Under the pieces are notes generated by a model. The model was not told the origin of the DNA. It saw nothing but the letters and a program-made list of their open reading frames with translations, and did no database searches. DNA of 51,952 nucleotides from Inhella sp. (lineage in GTDB: Bacteria; Pseudomonadota; Gammaproteobacteria; Burkholderiales; Burkholderiaceae_C): positions 1-51,952 of the forward strand of contig NZ_JAPZSY010000008.1 of the NCBI RefSeq assembly GCF_027532025.1, read 5' to 3'. The translations under genes and the position numbers were made by a program. This document shows positions 1-13,694 of this stretch, one piece after another (position 1 is the stretch's first letter; each line of letters starts with the position of its first letter).

Positions 1-119
1 ACGTCAGCATCACCGTCAAGCTGATCGCCCCCATCGCCATGGAGCAAGGCCTGCGTTTCGCCATCCGCGAAGGTGGCCGCACCGTGGGTTCGGGCGTCGT
101 GGCAACCATCGTCGAGTAA
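1..119 (+). CDS. tuf: Elongation factor Tu, C-terminal end (first tuf copy, partial)
   Basis: Only the last 38 codons and the TAA stop are inside the window; the 5' part lies upstream of base 1. The peptide matches the C-terminal beta-barrel of EF-Tu, the GTPase that brings aminoacyl-tRNA to the ribosome. All 119 bases are identical to the 3' end of the complete tuf at 17519-17637, so this is the second member of a duplicated gene pair. It is followed after 15 bases by tRNA-Trp, a common arrangement upstream of secE-nusG in betaproteobacteria. Confidence 0.95.
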   Translation, partial: VSITVKLIAPIAMEQGLRFAIREGGRTVGSGVVATIVE

Positions 120-134
120 ATCGTTTCAGGCCGC

Positions 135-210
135 AGGGGCATAGCTCAATTGGCAGAGCGTCGGTCTCCAAAACCGAAGGTTGGGGGTTCGAGACCCTCT
201 GCCCCTGCCA
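135..210 (+). tRNA. trpT: tRNA-Trp (anticodon CCA)
   Basis: The 76-base cloverleaf folds with acceptor arm AGGGGCA (135-141) pairing with TGCCCCT (200-206), discriminator G and encoded CCA (208-210). The anticodon stem TCGGT/ACCGA encloses loop CTCCAAA, giving anticodon CCA at 168-170, hence tryptophan. The T-arm carries the canonical GGTTCGA-type loop. It lies between tuf and secE and is probably processed from a transcript reading out of tuf. Confidence 0.96.
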
Positions 211-252
211 CCCAGGCCTGAATCACAACCGATCCGCAAGGATTTGCCAGCC

Positions 253-285
253 AGCCCGCTGCGGTGACAACACCGCGCGGGCTTT
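253..285 (+). terminator. Strong stem-loop between tRNA-Trp and secE
   Basis: AGCCCGC (253-259) pairs with GCGGGCT (277-283), and inside it GCGGTG (261-266) pairs with CACCGC (271-276) around an ACAA loop, leaving one unpaired T at 260. Only three T residues follow, so it may be a partial terminator, an attenuator or a processing signal rather than a full stop. Confidence 0.55.
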
Positions 286-331
286 GCTGCTGGTGGTGCT
301 GTCTCGCAAGGGGCGGTGCTGAACGAGAAAC

Positions 332-715
332 ATGTCCATGACCCAAGTCGAAACCGTTCACACTGGCGCTGACAAGGCCAAACTGGCTGCCGCTGCATTG
401 ATGGTGGTGGGCGGTCTGGTGGCCTACTACCTGCTCGCCAAGCAAGGCGTCTATGCGCAATGGGGCGCTTTGCTGGCCTTGGTCGCGGTGGCGGTGTTGT
501 TGTTTTTCACCTCGGAGTCCGGCAAGCAGTTGGTGGCCTACGGCCGCGACAGCTGGCGCGAGGCGCGCAAGGTGGTGTGGCCAACGCGCAAAGAATCCCT
601 GCAAATGACGGGCTACGTCTTCGCCTTCGTGGTGGTCATGGCCTTGTTCCTGTGGGCGACCGACAAGACCTTGGAATGGGTCATCTTCAGCCTGATTCTG
701 GGCTGGACGCGCTGA
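332..715 (+). CDS. secE: Preprotein translocase subunit SecE
   Basis: SecE clamps SecY in the inner-membrane Sec translocon. The 127-residue product has the same length as the E. coli protein, with three hydrophobic helices (about residues 20-37, 44-62 and 92-118). The conserved amphipathic stretch before the last helix is present as [14 protein letters not shown]. The ATG at 332 is used because the protein matches from there; a second ATG lies two codons later. Position directly upstream of nusG is the conserved bacterial arrangement. Confidence 0.95.
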   Translation: MSMTQVETVHTGADKAKLAAAALMVVGGLVAYYLLAKQGVYAQWGALLALVAVAVLLFFTSESGKQLVAYGRDSWREARKVVWPTRKESLQMTGYVFAFVVVMALFLWATDKTLEWVIFSLILGWTR

Positions 716-723
716 AGGGTGGG

Positions 724-1293
724 ATGGCAATGAGCGAACAACAAAGCACCGAGAGCGGCAGCCCGAAGCGCTGGTACGTGGTGCACGCTTACTCCGGCAT
801 GGAGAAGGCGGTCGAGCGCAACCTGCGCGAGCGCATCGAGCGGGCCGGGATGCAAGACAAGTTCGGCCGCATCTTGGTGCCGACTGAAGAGGTCGTGGAG
901 CTCAAGAACGGCAAGAAATCGATCACCGAGCGCCGCTTCTTCCCGGGTTATGTGCTGGTGGAGATGCTGCTGGACGACGATTCTTGGCACTTGGTCAAGC
1001 ACACCAGCAAGGTCACAGGCTTTGTCGGTGGGGCCCGCAATCGTCCCGCGCCGATCTCCGAAGCCGAGGTCATGAAGATCGTCAACCAGATGCAAGAAGG
1101 CGTGGAAAAGCCGCGCCCCAAGTTCGAGTGGACGGTGGGCGAGGTGGTGCGTGTGAAGGATGGTCCGTTCGCCGACTTCAATGGCGCCATCGAGGAAGTG
1201 AACTACGACAAGAGCAAGGTGCGCGTGTCGGTGACCATCTTCGGTCGCGCCACGCCCGTCGAGTTGGACTTCGGTCAGGTTGAAAAAGTCTGA
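724..1293 (+). CDS. nusG: Transcription termination/antitermination factor NusG
   Basis: NusG binds RNA polymerase and links it to Rho or the ribosome. The 189-residue product shows the NGN domain start [20 protein letters not shown], the GARNRP segment, and a C-terminal KOW domain with [11 protein letters not shown] and [12 protein letters not shown]. The ATG at 724 follows a GAAGGGTGGG purine stretch; ATG 730 is a possible alternative. It starts 8 bases after secE, so the two are cotranscribed. The stop codon lies inside a perfect hairpin (1284-1312). Confidence 0.95.
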   Translation: MAMSEQQSTESGSPKRWYVVHAYSGMEKAVERNLRERIERAGMQDKFGRILVPTEEVVELKNGKKSITERRFFPGYVLVEMLLDDDSWHLVKHTSKVTGFVGGARNRPAPISEAEVMKIVNQMQEGVEKPRPKFEWTVGEVVRVKDGPFADFNGAIEEVNYDKSKVRVSVTIFGRATPVELDFGQVEKV

Positions 1294-1312
1294 GCCAGCG
1301 GCTCAGACTTTT
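1284..1312 (+). terminator. Perfect 13-bp hairpin overlapping the nusG stop codon
   Basis: AAAAGTCTGAGCC (1284-1296) is perfectly complementary to GGCTCAGACTTTT (1300-1312) around a 3-base loop. The nusG TGA (1291-1293) is in the ascending arm, and the T-tract is part of the descending arm. This resembles an intrinsic terminator or attenuator between secE-nusG and rplK. A second hairpin begins in its last three bases. Confidence 0.65.
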
Positions 1313-1340
1313 CGGCGAAGGGCGAAGCCCTTAGCCGAAA
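1310..1340 (+). promoter_or_regulatory. Second hairpin in the nusG-rplK leader, overlapping the first
   Basis: TTTCGGC (1310-1316) pairs with GCCGAAA (1334-1340) and AAGGGC (1318-1323) pairs with GCCCTT (1327-1332) around a GAA loop, with one G-A mismatch between the two helices. Bases 1310-1312 belong to both this hairpin and the preceding one, so the structures compete at their junction. It lies in the region where rplK leaders often carry regulatory structure; its function is inferred only. Confidence 0.5.
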
Positions 1341-1493
1341 GGTCTCCAGGCATGTCAGAGCCTGATTCGGGCAACCGAATCCACTGGCCGCGGTAGCCGG
1401 GCGCGTTTCCCGGCATGAGGAGCCAGCCGCTCGTTCAGGGCTGGCGTTTGTACTCGGGGCGGTCGTGTTTCGACCGCTCCTCAGGAGTGAGAT

Positions 1494-1925
1494 ATGGCAA
1501 AGAAAATTGTCGGCTTCATCAAGCTGCAAGTGCCGGCCGGCAAGGCGAACCCTTCGCCCCCGATCGGCCCCGCGCTGGGTCAGCGCGGTCTGAACATCAT
1601 GGAGTTCTGCAAGGCGTTCAACGCCAAGACGCAGGGCGTGGAGCCGGGTCTGGTGCTGCCGGTGGTCATCACCGCCTTCGCTGACAAGAGCTTCACCTTC
1701 GAGATCAAGTCGCCGCCCGCGACCGTGCTGATCAAGAAGGCCGCAAAGATCGACAAGGGTTCGCAGCGCCCGCACCTGGACAAGGTCGGCAAGCTGAACC
1801 GCGCCCAGTTGGAAGAAATCGCGAAGGTCAAGATGAAGGACATGAACGCCGCCGACCTGGACGGCGCGGTCCGCATCATCGCGGGCTCGGCCCGGTCGAT
1901 GGGCATCATCGTGGAGGGCGTGTGA
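1494..1925 (+). CDS. rplK: 50S ribosomal protein L11
   Basis: L11 forms the GTPase-associated centre with 23S rRNA and is needed for RelA activation. The product is 143 residues (E. coli 142). The N-terminal [20 protein letters not shown] is the conserved proline-rich thiostrepton-binding region, and the C-terminal rRNA-binding domain ends with [13 protein letters not shown]. The ATG follows a CAGGAGTGAG ribosome binding site. It starts 200 bases after nusG, behind two hairpins, and is coupled to rplA one base downstream. Confidence 0.96.
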   Translation: MAKKIVGFIKLQVPAGKANPSPPIGPALGQRGLNIMEFCKAFNAKTQGVEPGLVLPVVITAFADKSFTFEIKSPPATVLIKKAAKIDKGSQRPHLDKVGKLNRAQLEEIAKVKMKDMNAADLDGAVRIIAGSARSMGIIVEGV

Positions 1926-1926
1926 C

Positions 1927-2637
1927 ATGGCTAAGTTGACGAAAAAGCAAAAGGCCGTGGCCGGCAAGGTCGAATCGACCAAGCTGTATCCGCTGGGTGA
2001 CGCCCTGGCCCTGGTGAAGAGCCTGGCCACCGCCAAGTTTGACGAGTCCATCGACGTGGCCGTGCAACTCGGTGTGGATGCCAAGAAGTCGGACCAAGTC
2101 GTTCGTGGCGCTGTCGTGCTGCCCAACGGCACCGGCAAGACCAAGCGCGTGGCCGTGTTCGCCCAGGGCGCCAAGGCCGAAGAGGCCAAGGCCGCGGGTG
2201 CTGACGTGGTGGGCATGGAAGACCTGGCCGAGCGCGTCAAGGCCGGCGACATGCCCTTTGACGTCGTGATCGCCTCGCCCGACACGATGCGCGTCGTCGG
2301 TACCTTGGGCCAGATCCTGGGCCCCCGTGGCCTGATGCCGAACCCGAAGGTGGGCACCGTCACCCCCGATGTCGCCACGGCCGTGAAGAACGCCAAGGCC
2401 GGTCAGGTGCAGTTCCGCGTTGACAAGGGCGGCATCATCCACGCCACGATCGGCCGTCGTTCGTTCGACGACGACAAGCTGGCGGGCAACCTGCGTGCGC
2501 TGGTCGAAGCCCTGAACAAGGCCAAGCCGGCCTCGAGCAAGGGCGTGTACCTGCGCAAGGTGGCGCTGTCGTCGACCATGGGCGTGGGCGCCCGGGTTGA
2601 CGTGTCCTCGATCAACGCTCAGGCCAACGCGGCCTGA
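1927..2637 (+). CDS. rplA: 50S ribosomal protein L1
   Basis: L1 forms the mobile L1 stalk near the E site and in many bacteria represses rplK-rplA translation by binding its leader mRNA. The product is 236 residues (E. coli 234) with the conserved [15 protein letters not shown] segment. The ATG lies one base after the rplK stop and the GAGGG at the end of rplK serves as ribosome binding site, so translation is probably coupled. A 234-base structured leader follows. Confidence 0.96.
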   Translation: MAKLTKKQKAVAGKVESTKLYPLGDALALVKSLATAKFDESIDVAVQLGVDAKKSDQVVRGAVVLPNGTGKTKRVAVFAQGAKAEEAKAAGADVVGMEDLAERVKAGDMPFDVVIASPDTMRVVGTLGQILGPRGLMPNPKVGTVTPDVATAVKNAKAGQVQFRVDKGGIIHATIGRRSFDDDKLAGNLRALVEALNKAKPASSKGVYLRKVALSSTMGVGARVDVSSINAQANAA

Positions 2638-2659
2638 GTTTGAAGTGGTGGCCGTGGTC

Positions 2660-2800
2660 CTTCGGGGTCACGGGCCATCCAAGACCGCTGGTGCGGGGCA
2701 ACCCGCTTAATGACCCACCCTCGGGTGGGGCGTCAGCGCAGATGGCGTACCCGCCGACAAGGAATGTCCCGTGTGTGCTCACGCGCTTCGGGGGCTCCAA
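2660..2800 (+). promoter_or_regulatory. rplJ leader, L10(L12) autoregulatory RNA
   Basis: The 234 bases between rplA and rplJ hold features like the E. coli L10 leader: CGCTTAATGACC (2704-2715), a CCCACCC/GGGTGGG hairpin (2714-2729), and CAGCGCAGATGGCGTACC, which resembles the E. coli GCCGTAGACGGTGATAC. In E. coli the L10-L12 complex binds this fold and represses rplJL translation. Assignment rests on position and recalled motif similarity; a covariance-model search was not run. Limits are approximate. Confidence 0.7.
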
Positions 2801-2871
2801 GACGGCAAGGTCGCTGAAACCGGTGCGGTGCAAGGGCGTCAGCCTGCGCGCCGCGATGTGAGGAGAAGACC

Positions 2872-3384
2872 TTGAGTCTGAATCGCAACGAGAAGGCAGC
2901 CGTCGTCTCGGAAGTGGCAGCGCAAGCCGCCAAGTCCCAGACGCTCGCGATCGCCGAGTACCGTGGCCTCACCGTGGAAGCTCTGAACAAGCTGCGCGTC
3001 GACGCGCGGAGCAAGGGTGTGTACCTTCATGTGCTGAAGAACACCCTGGCCCGTCGCGCTGTCGCCGGCACCTCGTTCGAGCCCGCGGCGGAGCTGATGG
3101 TCGGTCCGCTGATCTACGGCTTTTCTGAAGATGCTGTCGCTGCCGCGAAGGTGGTGGCCGACTTCGCCAAGAGCAACGACAAGCTGGTCCTCAAGGGTGG
3201 CGCCTACAACGGCAAAGCCCTGGATGTGAGCGGCCTGAAGACCCTGGCTTCTGTGCCCAGCAAGGAAGTTTTGCTGTCGCAGATCGCCGGCTTGCTCAAG
3301 TCGCCCGTGCAGCGCACCGCTGCCGTGCTGGCGGCCCTGGCGGCCAAGCGTGGCGAGGGCGCCGAAGCCCCCGCCGCCGCGTAA
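2872..3384 (+). CDS. rplJ: 50S ribosomal protein L10
   Basis: L10 anchors the L7/L12 dimers on the ribosomal stalk. The product is 170 residues (E. coli 165), beginning [20 protein letters not shown], the usual L10 N-terminus, with the [10 protein letters not shown] segment following. The start is TTG at 2872: AGGAG at 2861-2865 is well placed and no in-frame ATG matches the family N-terminus. The inefficient start codon fits a translationally controlled gene behind an L10-type leader. rplL follows after 42 bases. Confidence 0.95.
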   Translation: MSLNRNEKAAVVSEVAAQAAKSQTLAIAEYRGLTVEALNKLRVDARSKGVYLHVLKNTLARRAVAGTSFEPAAELMVGPLIYGFSEDAVAAAKVVADFAKSNDKLVLKGGAYNGKALDVSGLKTLASVPSKEVLLSQIAGLLKSPVQRTAAVLAALAAKRGEGAEAPAAA

Positions 3385-3426
3385 GCATCTGTTTTTCAAT
3401 ACACCAACGATTCAAAGGAGCCCCAA

Positions 3427-3804
3427 ATGGCTTTCGATAAAGACGCTTTCCTGACCGCCCTCGACAGCATGTCCGTGATGGAACTCAATGACCTGGTGAA
3501 GGCCATTGAAGAGAAGTTCGGCGTGTCCGCCGCTTCGATGGCTGCCCCCGCCGCTGGCGGTGGTGGCGCTGCCGCCCCGGCCGCTGAAGAGAAGACCGAA
3601 TTCAATGTCGTGCTGCTCGAAGCCGGCGCCAACAAGGTTGGCGTCATCAAGGCCGTGCGCGAAATCACCGGTCTGGGCCTCAAGGAAGCCAAGGACCTGG
3701 TCGATGGCGCCCCCAAGACGGTCAAGGAAGCCTTGCCCAAGGCCGACGCTGACGCCGCCGTCAAGAAGCTGGTGGAAGCCGGCGCCAAGGCCGAGGCGAA
3801 GTAA
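3427..3804 (+). CDS. rplL: 50S ribosomal protein L7/L12
   Basis: This is the multicopy stalk protein that recruits translational GTPases. It has 125 residues (E. coli 121), an N-terminal dimerisation domain, an Ala/Gly-rich hinge (residues ~38-57) and the C-terminal factor-binding domain with [20 protein letters not shown] and LVDGAPK. A strong AAAGGAG precedes the ATG. A 389-base gap with palindromes separates it from rpoB. Confidence 0.96.
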   Translation: MAFDKDAFLTALDSMSVMELNDLVKAIEEKFGVSAASMAAPAAGGGGAAAPAAEEKTEFNVVLLEAGANKVGVIKAVREITGLGLKEAKDLVDGAPKTVKEALPKADADAAVKKLVEAGAKAEAK

Positions 3805-3823
3805 ATCGGCGCTCGGCGACTGC

Positions 3824-3898
3824 GCCGGGCCATCTCGCTCCTGCGATGCTCGCCGTACGGCAGTACGGCTGCGCTTCTCGAAGCGACCTGGCTCCGGC
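3824..3898 (+). repeat. Large imperfect palindrome in the rplL-rpoB gap
   Basis: Centred on the perfect CCGTAC (3853-3858) GGCA GTACGG (3863-3868), pairing continues outward with interruptions: TCGCT/AGCGA, GCCA/TGGC, then GCCGG/CCGGC at 3824-3828 and 3894-3898. It looks like a REP-type intergenic element or an RNA-processing hairpin. E. coli has an attenuator and an RNase III site in this gap, so a role in lowering rpoBC expression relative to rplJL is plausible. Confidence 0.55.
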
Positions 3899-4193
3899 TC
3901 GCGACGCCGCCCTCCGAATCACGCACCAAGGCTGGATCCGCAAGGGTCCGGCCTTGTGTTCATTTCTTTGAGACCCTGCGAAAGGACCCGGCAGCCCTAC
4001 AATGCTGGGTTTTTCCGTAGGTTCTCTGATCCGACTGCAGAGAACGGGTTTGGTCGAGCCGAGGGCGCAATGCCTTCGGTTGTCTGCCAGCGACGGGTAG
4101 TGGCCCGTCACCGAACCTCGAATGCAATGTTCGAGACGCCAGTCGTCCGACGCGCCGTCTGATCCCCGGCCGTCACCCCTCCTCGGAGCTTTC
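3899..4193 (+). other. Rest of the rplL-rpoB intergenic region
   Basis: No plausible gene is present. Several short hairpins occur besides the separately listed attenuator: CCGAGGGC/GCCTTCGG near 4058-4078, GACGGG/CCCGTC near 4093-4110, and CTCGAA/TTCGAG near 4117-4135. TACAAT at 3998-4003 resembles a -10 box but has no good -35 at normal spacing. The 5' untranslated part of rpoB is therefore long and structured. Confidence 0.5.
3987..4014 (+). terminator. Putative attenuator upstream of rpoB
   Basis: CCCGGCA (3987-3993) pairs with TGCTGGG (4003-4009), with one G-T pair, and is followed immediately by five T residues (4010-4014). The short stem suggests a leaky terminator. It is placed where the rplL-rpoB attenuator of E. 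coli lies. Confidence 0.5.
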
Positions 4194-8321
<4,128 letters not shown>

Positions 8322-8341
8322 ACAAGGAACAGGAGAACGAC

Positions 8342-11300
8342 ATGAAAGGTTTGCTGGACCTGTTCAAGCAGTTCACGCCCGACGAGCACTTCGACGCGAT
8401 CAAGATCGGCATTGCCTCGCCGGAAAAGATCCGTTCGTGGTCCTTCGGGGAAGTGAAAAAGCCCGAGACCATCAATTACCGCACCTTCAAGCCGGAGCGT
8501 GATGGCCTGTTCTGCGCCAAGATCTTTGGCCCGATCAAGGACTACGAGTGCTTGTGCGGCAAGTACAAGCGCCTGAAGCACCGTGGCGTCATCTGCGAGA
8601 AGTGCGGCGTTGAAGTCACCCAGACCAAGGTTCGTCGCGACCGCATGGGTCACATCGACCTGGCCGCGCCCTGCGCCCACATCTGGTTCCTGAAGAGCCT
8701 GCCCTCGCGCTTGGGCCTGGTGCTCGACATGACCTTGCGCGACATCGAGCGCGTGCTGTACTTCGAGGCCTACGTCATCGTCGACCCCGGCATGACGCCG
8801 CTGAAGAAGTTCGGCATCCTGACCGAAGAGCAGCACGACGCCGAGCGCGAAAAGCATGGTGATGAGTTCGTCGCCCTGATGGGTGCTGAAGGCATCCAGC
8901 GCTTGCTGGCCGACATGGACCTGGACGTTGAGATCGACAAGATCCGCAACGACATGACGGGCTCCGAGCTCAAGATCAAGAAGAACTCCAAGCGCCTGAA
9001 GGTGCTGGAAGCCTTCAAGAAGAGCGGCATGAAGCCCGAGTGGATGGTCATGAACGTGCTGCCCGTGCTGCCGCCGGACCTGCGTCCGCTGGTGCCGCTG
9101 GACGGCGGTCGCTTCGCGACCTCGGACCTGAACGACCTGTACCGCCGCGTCATCAACCGCAACAATCGCCTGGCGCGCTTGCTCGAGTTGAAGGCCCCGG
9201 AAATCATCGTGCGCAACGAAAAGCGCATGCTGCAAGAGTCGGTGGACAGCCTGCTGGACAACGGCCGTCGCGGCAAGGCTATGACGGGTGCCAACAAGCG
9301 TCCGCTGAAGTCCCTGGCCGACATGATCAAGGGCAAGGGTGGCCGCTTCCGCCAGAACCTGCTGGGCAAGCGCGTCGACTACTCCGGCCGTTCGGTCATC
9401 GTGGTGGGCCCGACCCTCAAGCTGCACCAGTGCGGTCTGCCCAAGCTGATGGCGCTGGAGCTGTTCAAGCCCTTCATCTTCTCGCGCCTCGAGGCGATGG
9501 GCATCGCCACCACCATCAAAGCGGCCAAGAAGGAAGTCGAGTCCGGCACGCCGGTGGTCTGGGACATCCTCGAAGAGGTCATCAAGGAGCACCCGGTTCT
9601 GCTGAACCGCGCCCCAACGCTGCACCGCCTCGGCATCCAGGCTTTCGAGCCCGTGCTGATCGAAGGCAAGGCCATTCAGTTGCACCCGCTCGTTTGCGCG
9701 GCCTTCAACGCCGACTTCGACGGTGACCAGATGGCCGTTCACGTGCCGCTGTCCATCGAGGCCCAGATGGAAGCCCGCACCCTGATGCTGGCCTCCAACA
9801 ACGTGCTGTTCCCGGCCTCGGGCGAGCCTTCCATCGTGCCGTCGCAAGACGTCGTGCTGGGCCTGTACTACGCCACCCGAGAGCGCATCAACGGCAAGGG
9901 CGAAGGCATGGTCTTCGCGGACCTGGCTGAACTGCAGCGGGCGTTGGACAACGGCCAAGTGGAAATCACCGCCCGCGTCAGTGTGCGTTTGACCGAGTAC
10001 CGCAAGGTGGGCGACGACTTCGTGCCCGAATTGCGCCTGCGCTCCACCACCGTGGGTCGCGCGCTGCTCAGCGAAATCCTGCCCAAGGGCCTGCCGTTCG
10101 AGAACATCGACAAGGCGCTCAAGAAGAAGGAAATCTCGCGCCTGATCAACGCCTCGTTCCGTCGCTGCGGTTTGAAAGAAACCGTGGTGCTGGCCGACAA
10201 GCTGATGCAAACCGGCTTCAAGCTGGCCACCCGCGCCGGCCTGTCGATCGCCATCGACGACATGCTGGTGCCGGCCGAGAAGCACACCCTGATCGAGGCC
10301 GCCGAACGCGAGGTCAAGGAAATCGAGAAGCAGTACGTCTCGGGCCTGGTGACCGCCGGTGAGCGCTACAACAAGGTGGTGGACATCTGGGGCAAGGCTG
10401 GCGACGACATCGGCAAGAAGATGATGGACCACCTCAAGGTCCAGAAGGTGGCCGACCGCCACGGCAAGCAGGTCGATCAAGAGTCGTTCAACTCCATCTA
10501 CATGATGGCCGACTCGGGCGCGCGGGGCTCCGCCGCCCAGATCCGCCAGCTGGCCGGCATGCGCGGCCTGATGGCCAAGCCCGACGGCTCCATCATCGAA
10601 ACGCCCATCACGGCCAACTTCCGTGAAGGCCTGAACGTGTTGCAGTACTTCATCTCCACCCACGGCGCCCGCAAGGGCCTGGCGGACACGGCGCTGAAGA
10701 CCGCGAACTCGGGCTACCTCACCCGCCGCTTGGTGGACGTGACGCAAGACTTGGTGGTGACCGAAGACGACTGCGGCACCGACCATGGCATGCCCATGCG
10801 CGCCTTGGTCGAGGGCGGTGAAGTCATCGAATCGCTGCGCGATCGCATTCTGGGTCGTGTGGCAGCGATCGACATCCTGCACCCCGAAACCCAAGCGGTG
10901 CTCGTGCCCGCCGGCACCATGCTGGACGAAGATACGCTGGACGTGGTTGAAGCGGCCGGTGTCGACGAGGTCAAGGTTCGCACGCCGCTGACCTGCGCCA
11001 CCCGCTACGGCCTGTGCGGCAAGTGCTACGGCCGCGATCTGGGCCGCGGTGGCTTGGTGAACCACGGCGAAGCCGTCGGCGTCATCGCCGCCCAGTCCAT
11101 CGGCGAACCCGGCACGCAGCTGACGATGCGCACCTTCCACATCGGGGGCGCCGCGTCGCGTGCTGCCGTGGCCAGCAGCGTCGACGCCAAGAGCGAAGGC
11201 ATCATCGGCTTCAACGCCACGATGCGCTACGTGACCAACAGCAAGGGCGACCTGGTGGTGATTTCGCGCTCCGGCGAAATCGTCATCAGCGACCAGCACG

Positions 11301-12556
11301 GCCGCGAGCGCGAGCGTCACAAGGTGCCGTACGGCGCGGTGCTCAGTGTCAAGGCGGACCAGACCGTCAAAGTCGGCACCGTGTTGGCCAACTGGGACCC
11401 GTTGACCCGCCCGATCATCACGGAATTCGCCGGCACGGCGAAGTTCGAGAACGTCGAGGAAGGCGTCACCGTCGCCAAGCAGGTGGACGAAGTCACCGGC
11501 CTGTCGACCCTGGTCGTGATCGATCCGAAGCGCCGCGGCTCGGCCAAGGTCGTGCGCCCGCAGCTCAAGCTGCTGGACGCCGGCGGCCACGAGGTCAAGA
11601 TCCCCGGCACCGACCACTCGGTGACCATCGGCTTCCAAGTGGGCGCCCTGATCCAGGTTCGCGACGGCCAGGAAGTGGGCCCCGGCGAAGTGCTGGCCCG
11701 CATCCCCGTCGAAGGCCAAAAGACCCGCGACATCACGGGCGGTCTGCCGCGCGTGGCCGAGCTCTTCGAAGCCCGCTCGCCCAAGGACAAAGGCGTGTTG
11801 GCCGAGCAGACCGGCACGGTCTCCTTCGGCAAGGAAACCAAGGGCAAGGTGCGCTTGCAGATCACCGATCCGGACGGCAAGGTCTGGGAAGAGCTTGTGC
11901 CCAAGGACAAGAACATCCTGGTGCACGAAGGCCAGGTGGTCAACAAGGGCGAGCCCATCGTCGACGGTCCGGCCGATCCGCAGGACATCCTGCGCCTGCT
12001 GGGCATCGAAGAACTGGCGCGCTACATCGTGGACGAGGTGCAGGACGTCTACCGCCTGCAAGGCGTGAAGATCAACGACAAGCACATCGAGGTGATCGTT
12101 CGCCAGATGCTGCGTCGCGTGCAGATCGCCGATTCTGGCGAGTCCACCTACATCGCCGGCGAGCAGGTCGAGCGGTCGGAGATCCTGGACACGATCGACA
12201 AGTTGCGCGCTGCCGGCAAGGTGCCGCCCACCTACACCGACGTGCTGCTGGGCATCACGAAGGCCTCGTTGTCGACCGACTCCTTCATCTCTGCCGCATC
12301 GTTCCAGGAAACGACGCGCGTGTTGACCGAAGCCGCCATCATGGGCAAGCGCGACGACCTGCGCGGTCTGAAGGAAAACGTCATCGTCGGCCGTCTCATC
12401 CCCGCTGGCACCGGCATGGCATACCACAAGGCCCGCAAGGTCAAGGAAGAGATGGACGAGACCGAGCGCAAGGCCATCGCGCTGCAGGAGGCCGAAGAAC
12501 TGGCGGCCATGCAGTTGGCGGCCTTGGACGCCAAGGGCGAGGGCGACGACGCCTGA
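8342..12556 (+). CDS. rpoC: DNA-directed RNA polymerase subunit beta-prime
   Basis: The largest polymerase subunit has 1404 residues (E. coli 1407). Visible are the N-terminal zinc site ([20 protein letters not shown]), the catalytic [12 protein letters not shown] with three Mg-binding aspartates at D458, D460 and D462, and the second zinc site with [15 protein letters not shown]. The ATG follows AACAGGAGAACGAC. It forms an operon with rpoB and ends at a strong intrinsic terminator. Confidence 0.98.
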   Translation: MKGLLDLFKQFTPDEHFDAIKIGIASPEKIRSWSFGEVKKPETINYRTFKPERDGLFCAKIFGPIKDYECLCGKYKRLKHRGVICEKCGVEVTQTKVRRDRMGHIDLAAPCAHIWFLKSLPSRLGLVLDMTLRDIERVLYFEAYVIVDPGMTPLKKFGILTEEQHDAEREKHGDEFVALMGAEGIQRLLADMDLDVEIDKIRNDMTGSELKIKKNSKRLKVLEAFKKSGMKPEWMVMNVLPVLPPDLRPLVPLDGGRFATSDLNDLYRRVINRNNRLARLLELKAPEIIVRNEKRMLQESVDSLLDNGRRGKAMTGANKRPLKSLADMIKGKGGRFRQNLLGKRVDYSGRSVIVVGPTLKLHQCGLPKLMALELFKPFIFSRLEAMGIATTIKAAKKEVESGTPVVWDILEEVIKEHPVLLNRAPTLHRLGIQAFEPVLIEGKAIQLHPLVCAAFNADFDGDQMAVHVPLSIEAQMEARTLMLASNNVLFPASGEPSIVPSQDVVLGLYYATRERINGKGEGMVFADLAELQRALDNGQVEITARVSVRLTEYRKVGDDFVPELRLRSTTVGRALLSEILPKGLPFENIDKALKKKEISRLINASFRRCGLKETVVLADKLMQTGFKLATRAGLSIAIDDMLVPAEKHTLIEAAEREVKEIEKQYVSGLVTAGERYNKVVDIWGKAGDDIGKKMMDHLKVQKVADRHGKQVDQESFNSIYMMADSGARGSAAQIRQLAGMRGLMAKPDGSIIETPITANFREGLNVLQYFISTHGARKGLADTALKTANSGYLTRRLVDVTQDLVVTEDDCGTDHGMPMRALVEGGEVIESLRDRILGRVAAIDILHPETQAVLVPAGTMLDEDTLDVVEAAGVDEVKVRTPLTCATRYGLCGKCYGRDLGRGGLVNHGEAVGVIAAQSIGEPGTQLTMRTFHIGGAASRAAVASSVDAKSEGIIGFNATMRYVTNSKGDLVVISRSGEIVISDQHGRERERHKVPYGAVLSVKADQTVKVGTVLANWDPLTRPIITEFAGTAKFENVEEGVTVAKQVDEVTGLSTLVVIDPKRRGSAKVVRPQLKLLDAGGHEVKIPGTDHSVTIGFQVGALIQVRDGQEVGPGEVLARIPVEGQKTRDITGGLPRVAELFEARSPKDKGVLAEQTGTVSFGKETKGKVRLQITDPDGKVWEELVPKDKNILVHEGQVVNKGEPIVDGPADPQDILRLLGIEELARYIVDEVQDVYRLQGVKINDKHIEVIVRQMLRRVQIADSGESTYIAGEQVERSEILDTIDKLRAAGKVPPTYTDVLLGITKASLSTDSFISAASFQETTRVLTEAAIMGKRDDLRGLKENVIVGRLIPAGTGMAYHKARKVKEEMDETERKAIALQEAEELAAMQLAALDAKGEGDDA

Positions 12557-12582
12557 CTGCTGCCTCCACCACCGCGTTGACC

Positions 12583-12610
12583 AAGGGCGGCCTCCGGGCC
12601 GCCCTTTTTT
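12583..12610 (+). terminator. Intrinsic terminator after rpoC
   Basis: GGGCGGCC (12585-12592), a TCCG loop and GGCCGCCC (12597-12604) form a GC-only 8-bp stem followed by six T residues (12605-12610). It closes the rplJL-rpoBC transcript just before the convergent PIN-domain gene. Confidence 0.9.
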
Positions 12611-12631
12611 CCGGTTCGTTGGCGACTTGCG

Positions 12632-13114
12632 TCAGGTCCAACCCAAGCGCTGCAGACCCGACTCGGGCGTCTCGATCGTCACGCCGAGCGCCAGCGCCCG
12701 TCGACGATGGGCCAACAAGGCTCGGTCGCGACTCCACAGCCAAGCCGGGCGCAGCGCGTGGGCGGTGTCGAGGAACTTCTGGTCGTCGGCGTCGCGGCAG
12801 CGCCAGGGCGCTCGGGGCGACTCCGCCACCAGGCGCGGACGCCACGGCATCTCAGGCGGCGTGGCGCCGACCGGGCAGCCGGGGAGTCGGCCGCGGGCCA
12901 GCACATGGGTCCACTCTTCCAGCATCGCGGGCGTCGCCACCCAATCCAGGCCGGGCAGGCGCTGGGCCAAAACCTCGACGCGCGGGTCGCGGAACACCCA
13001 AAGGTCGAACAAGACGTGGGTGTCCAGCAACACCGGGCCCTGCCAAGAGAGCGTCTGGACCTCTGTCCACGAAGCCGGCGGACTCCCCGTCTTGCTCAGG
13101 TGGCGGCTTTGCAT
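12632..13114 (-). CDS. PIN-domain protein (predicted ribonuclease, toxin-like)
   Basis: The product resembles the PIN-domain family often annotated as a VapC-like toxin component. It has [16 protein letters not shown] with the first acidic residue, a central [16 protein letters not shown] stretch, [16 protein letters not shown] with conserved acids, and SRDRALLAH near the C-terminus, consistent with a metal-dependent nuclease fold. No antitoxin gene lies beside it. Start is uncertain: ATG 13147, ATG 13114 (used here) or GTG 13033, which begins just before the conserved core and would avoid overlap with the rpsL promoter. It is convergent with rpoC and divergent from rpsL. Confidence 0.75.
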   Translation of the reverse strand: MQSRHLSKTGSPPASWTEVQTLSWQGPVLLDTHVLFDLWVFRDPRVEVLAQRLPGLDWVATPAMLEEWTHVLARGRLPGCPVGATPPEMPWRPRLVAESPRAPWRCRDADDQKFLDTAHALRPAWLWSRDRALLAHRRRALALGVTIETPESGLQRLGWT

Positions 13115-13119
13115 ATAAT
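13092..13119 (+). promoter_or_regulatory. Promoter of the str operon (rpsL)
   Basis: TTGCTC (13092-13097) and a perfect TATAAT (13114-13119) are separated by 16 bases, giving a good sigma-70 promoter about 110 bases upstream of rpsL. It lies over the 5' end of the longer versions of the divergent PIN-domain gene. Confidence 0.8.
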
Positions 13120-13231
13120 CGACGGCTTTTCTCTGCGCGGGCGTCATGGCGTCCGCGGCCCACGCATCCTAGCCGCCTGGGCGGCAAGAGAAAGATTTCA
13201 TTCGCTGACTTCAAACGGGAACAAGTCACCC

Positions 13232-13606
13232 ATGCCAACCATCAACCAGCTCGTGCGCCACGGCCGTCAGGCCGAAGTCACGAAATCCAAGTCGCCTGCG
13301 ATGCAGAACTGCCCGCAGCGCCGCGGCGTTTGCACCCGCGTCTACACCACCACCCCCAAGAAGCCGAACTCGGCGCTCCGCAAGGTGGCCAAGGTGCGCT
13401 TGACCAACGGGTTCGAGGTCATCTCGTACATCGGCGGTGAAGGCCATAACCTGCAAGAACACAGCGTCGTGCTCGTGCGCGGCGGTCGTGTGAAGGACTT
13501 GCCTGGCGTGCGCTACCACATCGTTCGTGGTTCGCTCGACCTGCAGGGCGTCAAGGATCGCAAGCAGGCCCGCTCCAAGTACGGTGCCAAGCGTCCCAAG
13601 AAGTAA
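13232..13606 (+). CDS. rpsL: 30S ribosomal protein S12
   Basis: S12 lies at the decoding centre and controls accuracy. The product is 124 residues, exactly the family length, starting [13 protein letters not shown]. Lys43 (in [13 protein letters not shown]) and Lys88 (in [11 protein letters not shown]) are wild-type, so no classical streptomycin-resistance substitution is seen. The ATG was chosen from family alignment; the upstream purine tract AAACGGGAACAAG is weak. First gene of the str operon. Confidence 0.97.
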   Translation: MPTINQLVRHGRQAEVTKSKSPAMQNCPQRRGVCTRVYTTTPKKPNSALRKVAKVRLTNGFEVISYIGGEGHNLQEHSVVLVRGGRVKDLPGVRYHIVRGSLDLQGVKDRKQARSKYGAKRPKK

Positions 13607-13694
13607 TCCCCGGGCTCCAAGCCCAGTAAGTGGGTGGTGCTGTTGATGGCCACCCGAGGCTGAATAAGCCAACTGAAGACACCAAGGAAGAGAA

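Noticed and set aside
3968-4003. TTGAGA/TACAAT as an rpoB promoter
   Set aside because: The spacing is 24 bases, and TACAAT lies in the loop/stem of the attenuator-like hairpin.
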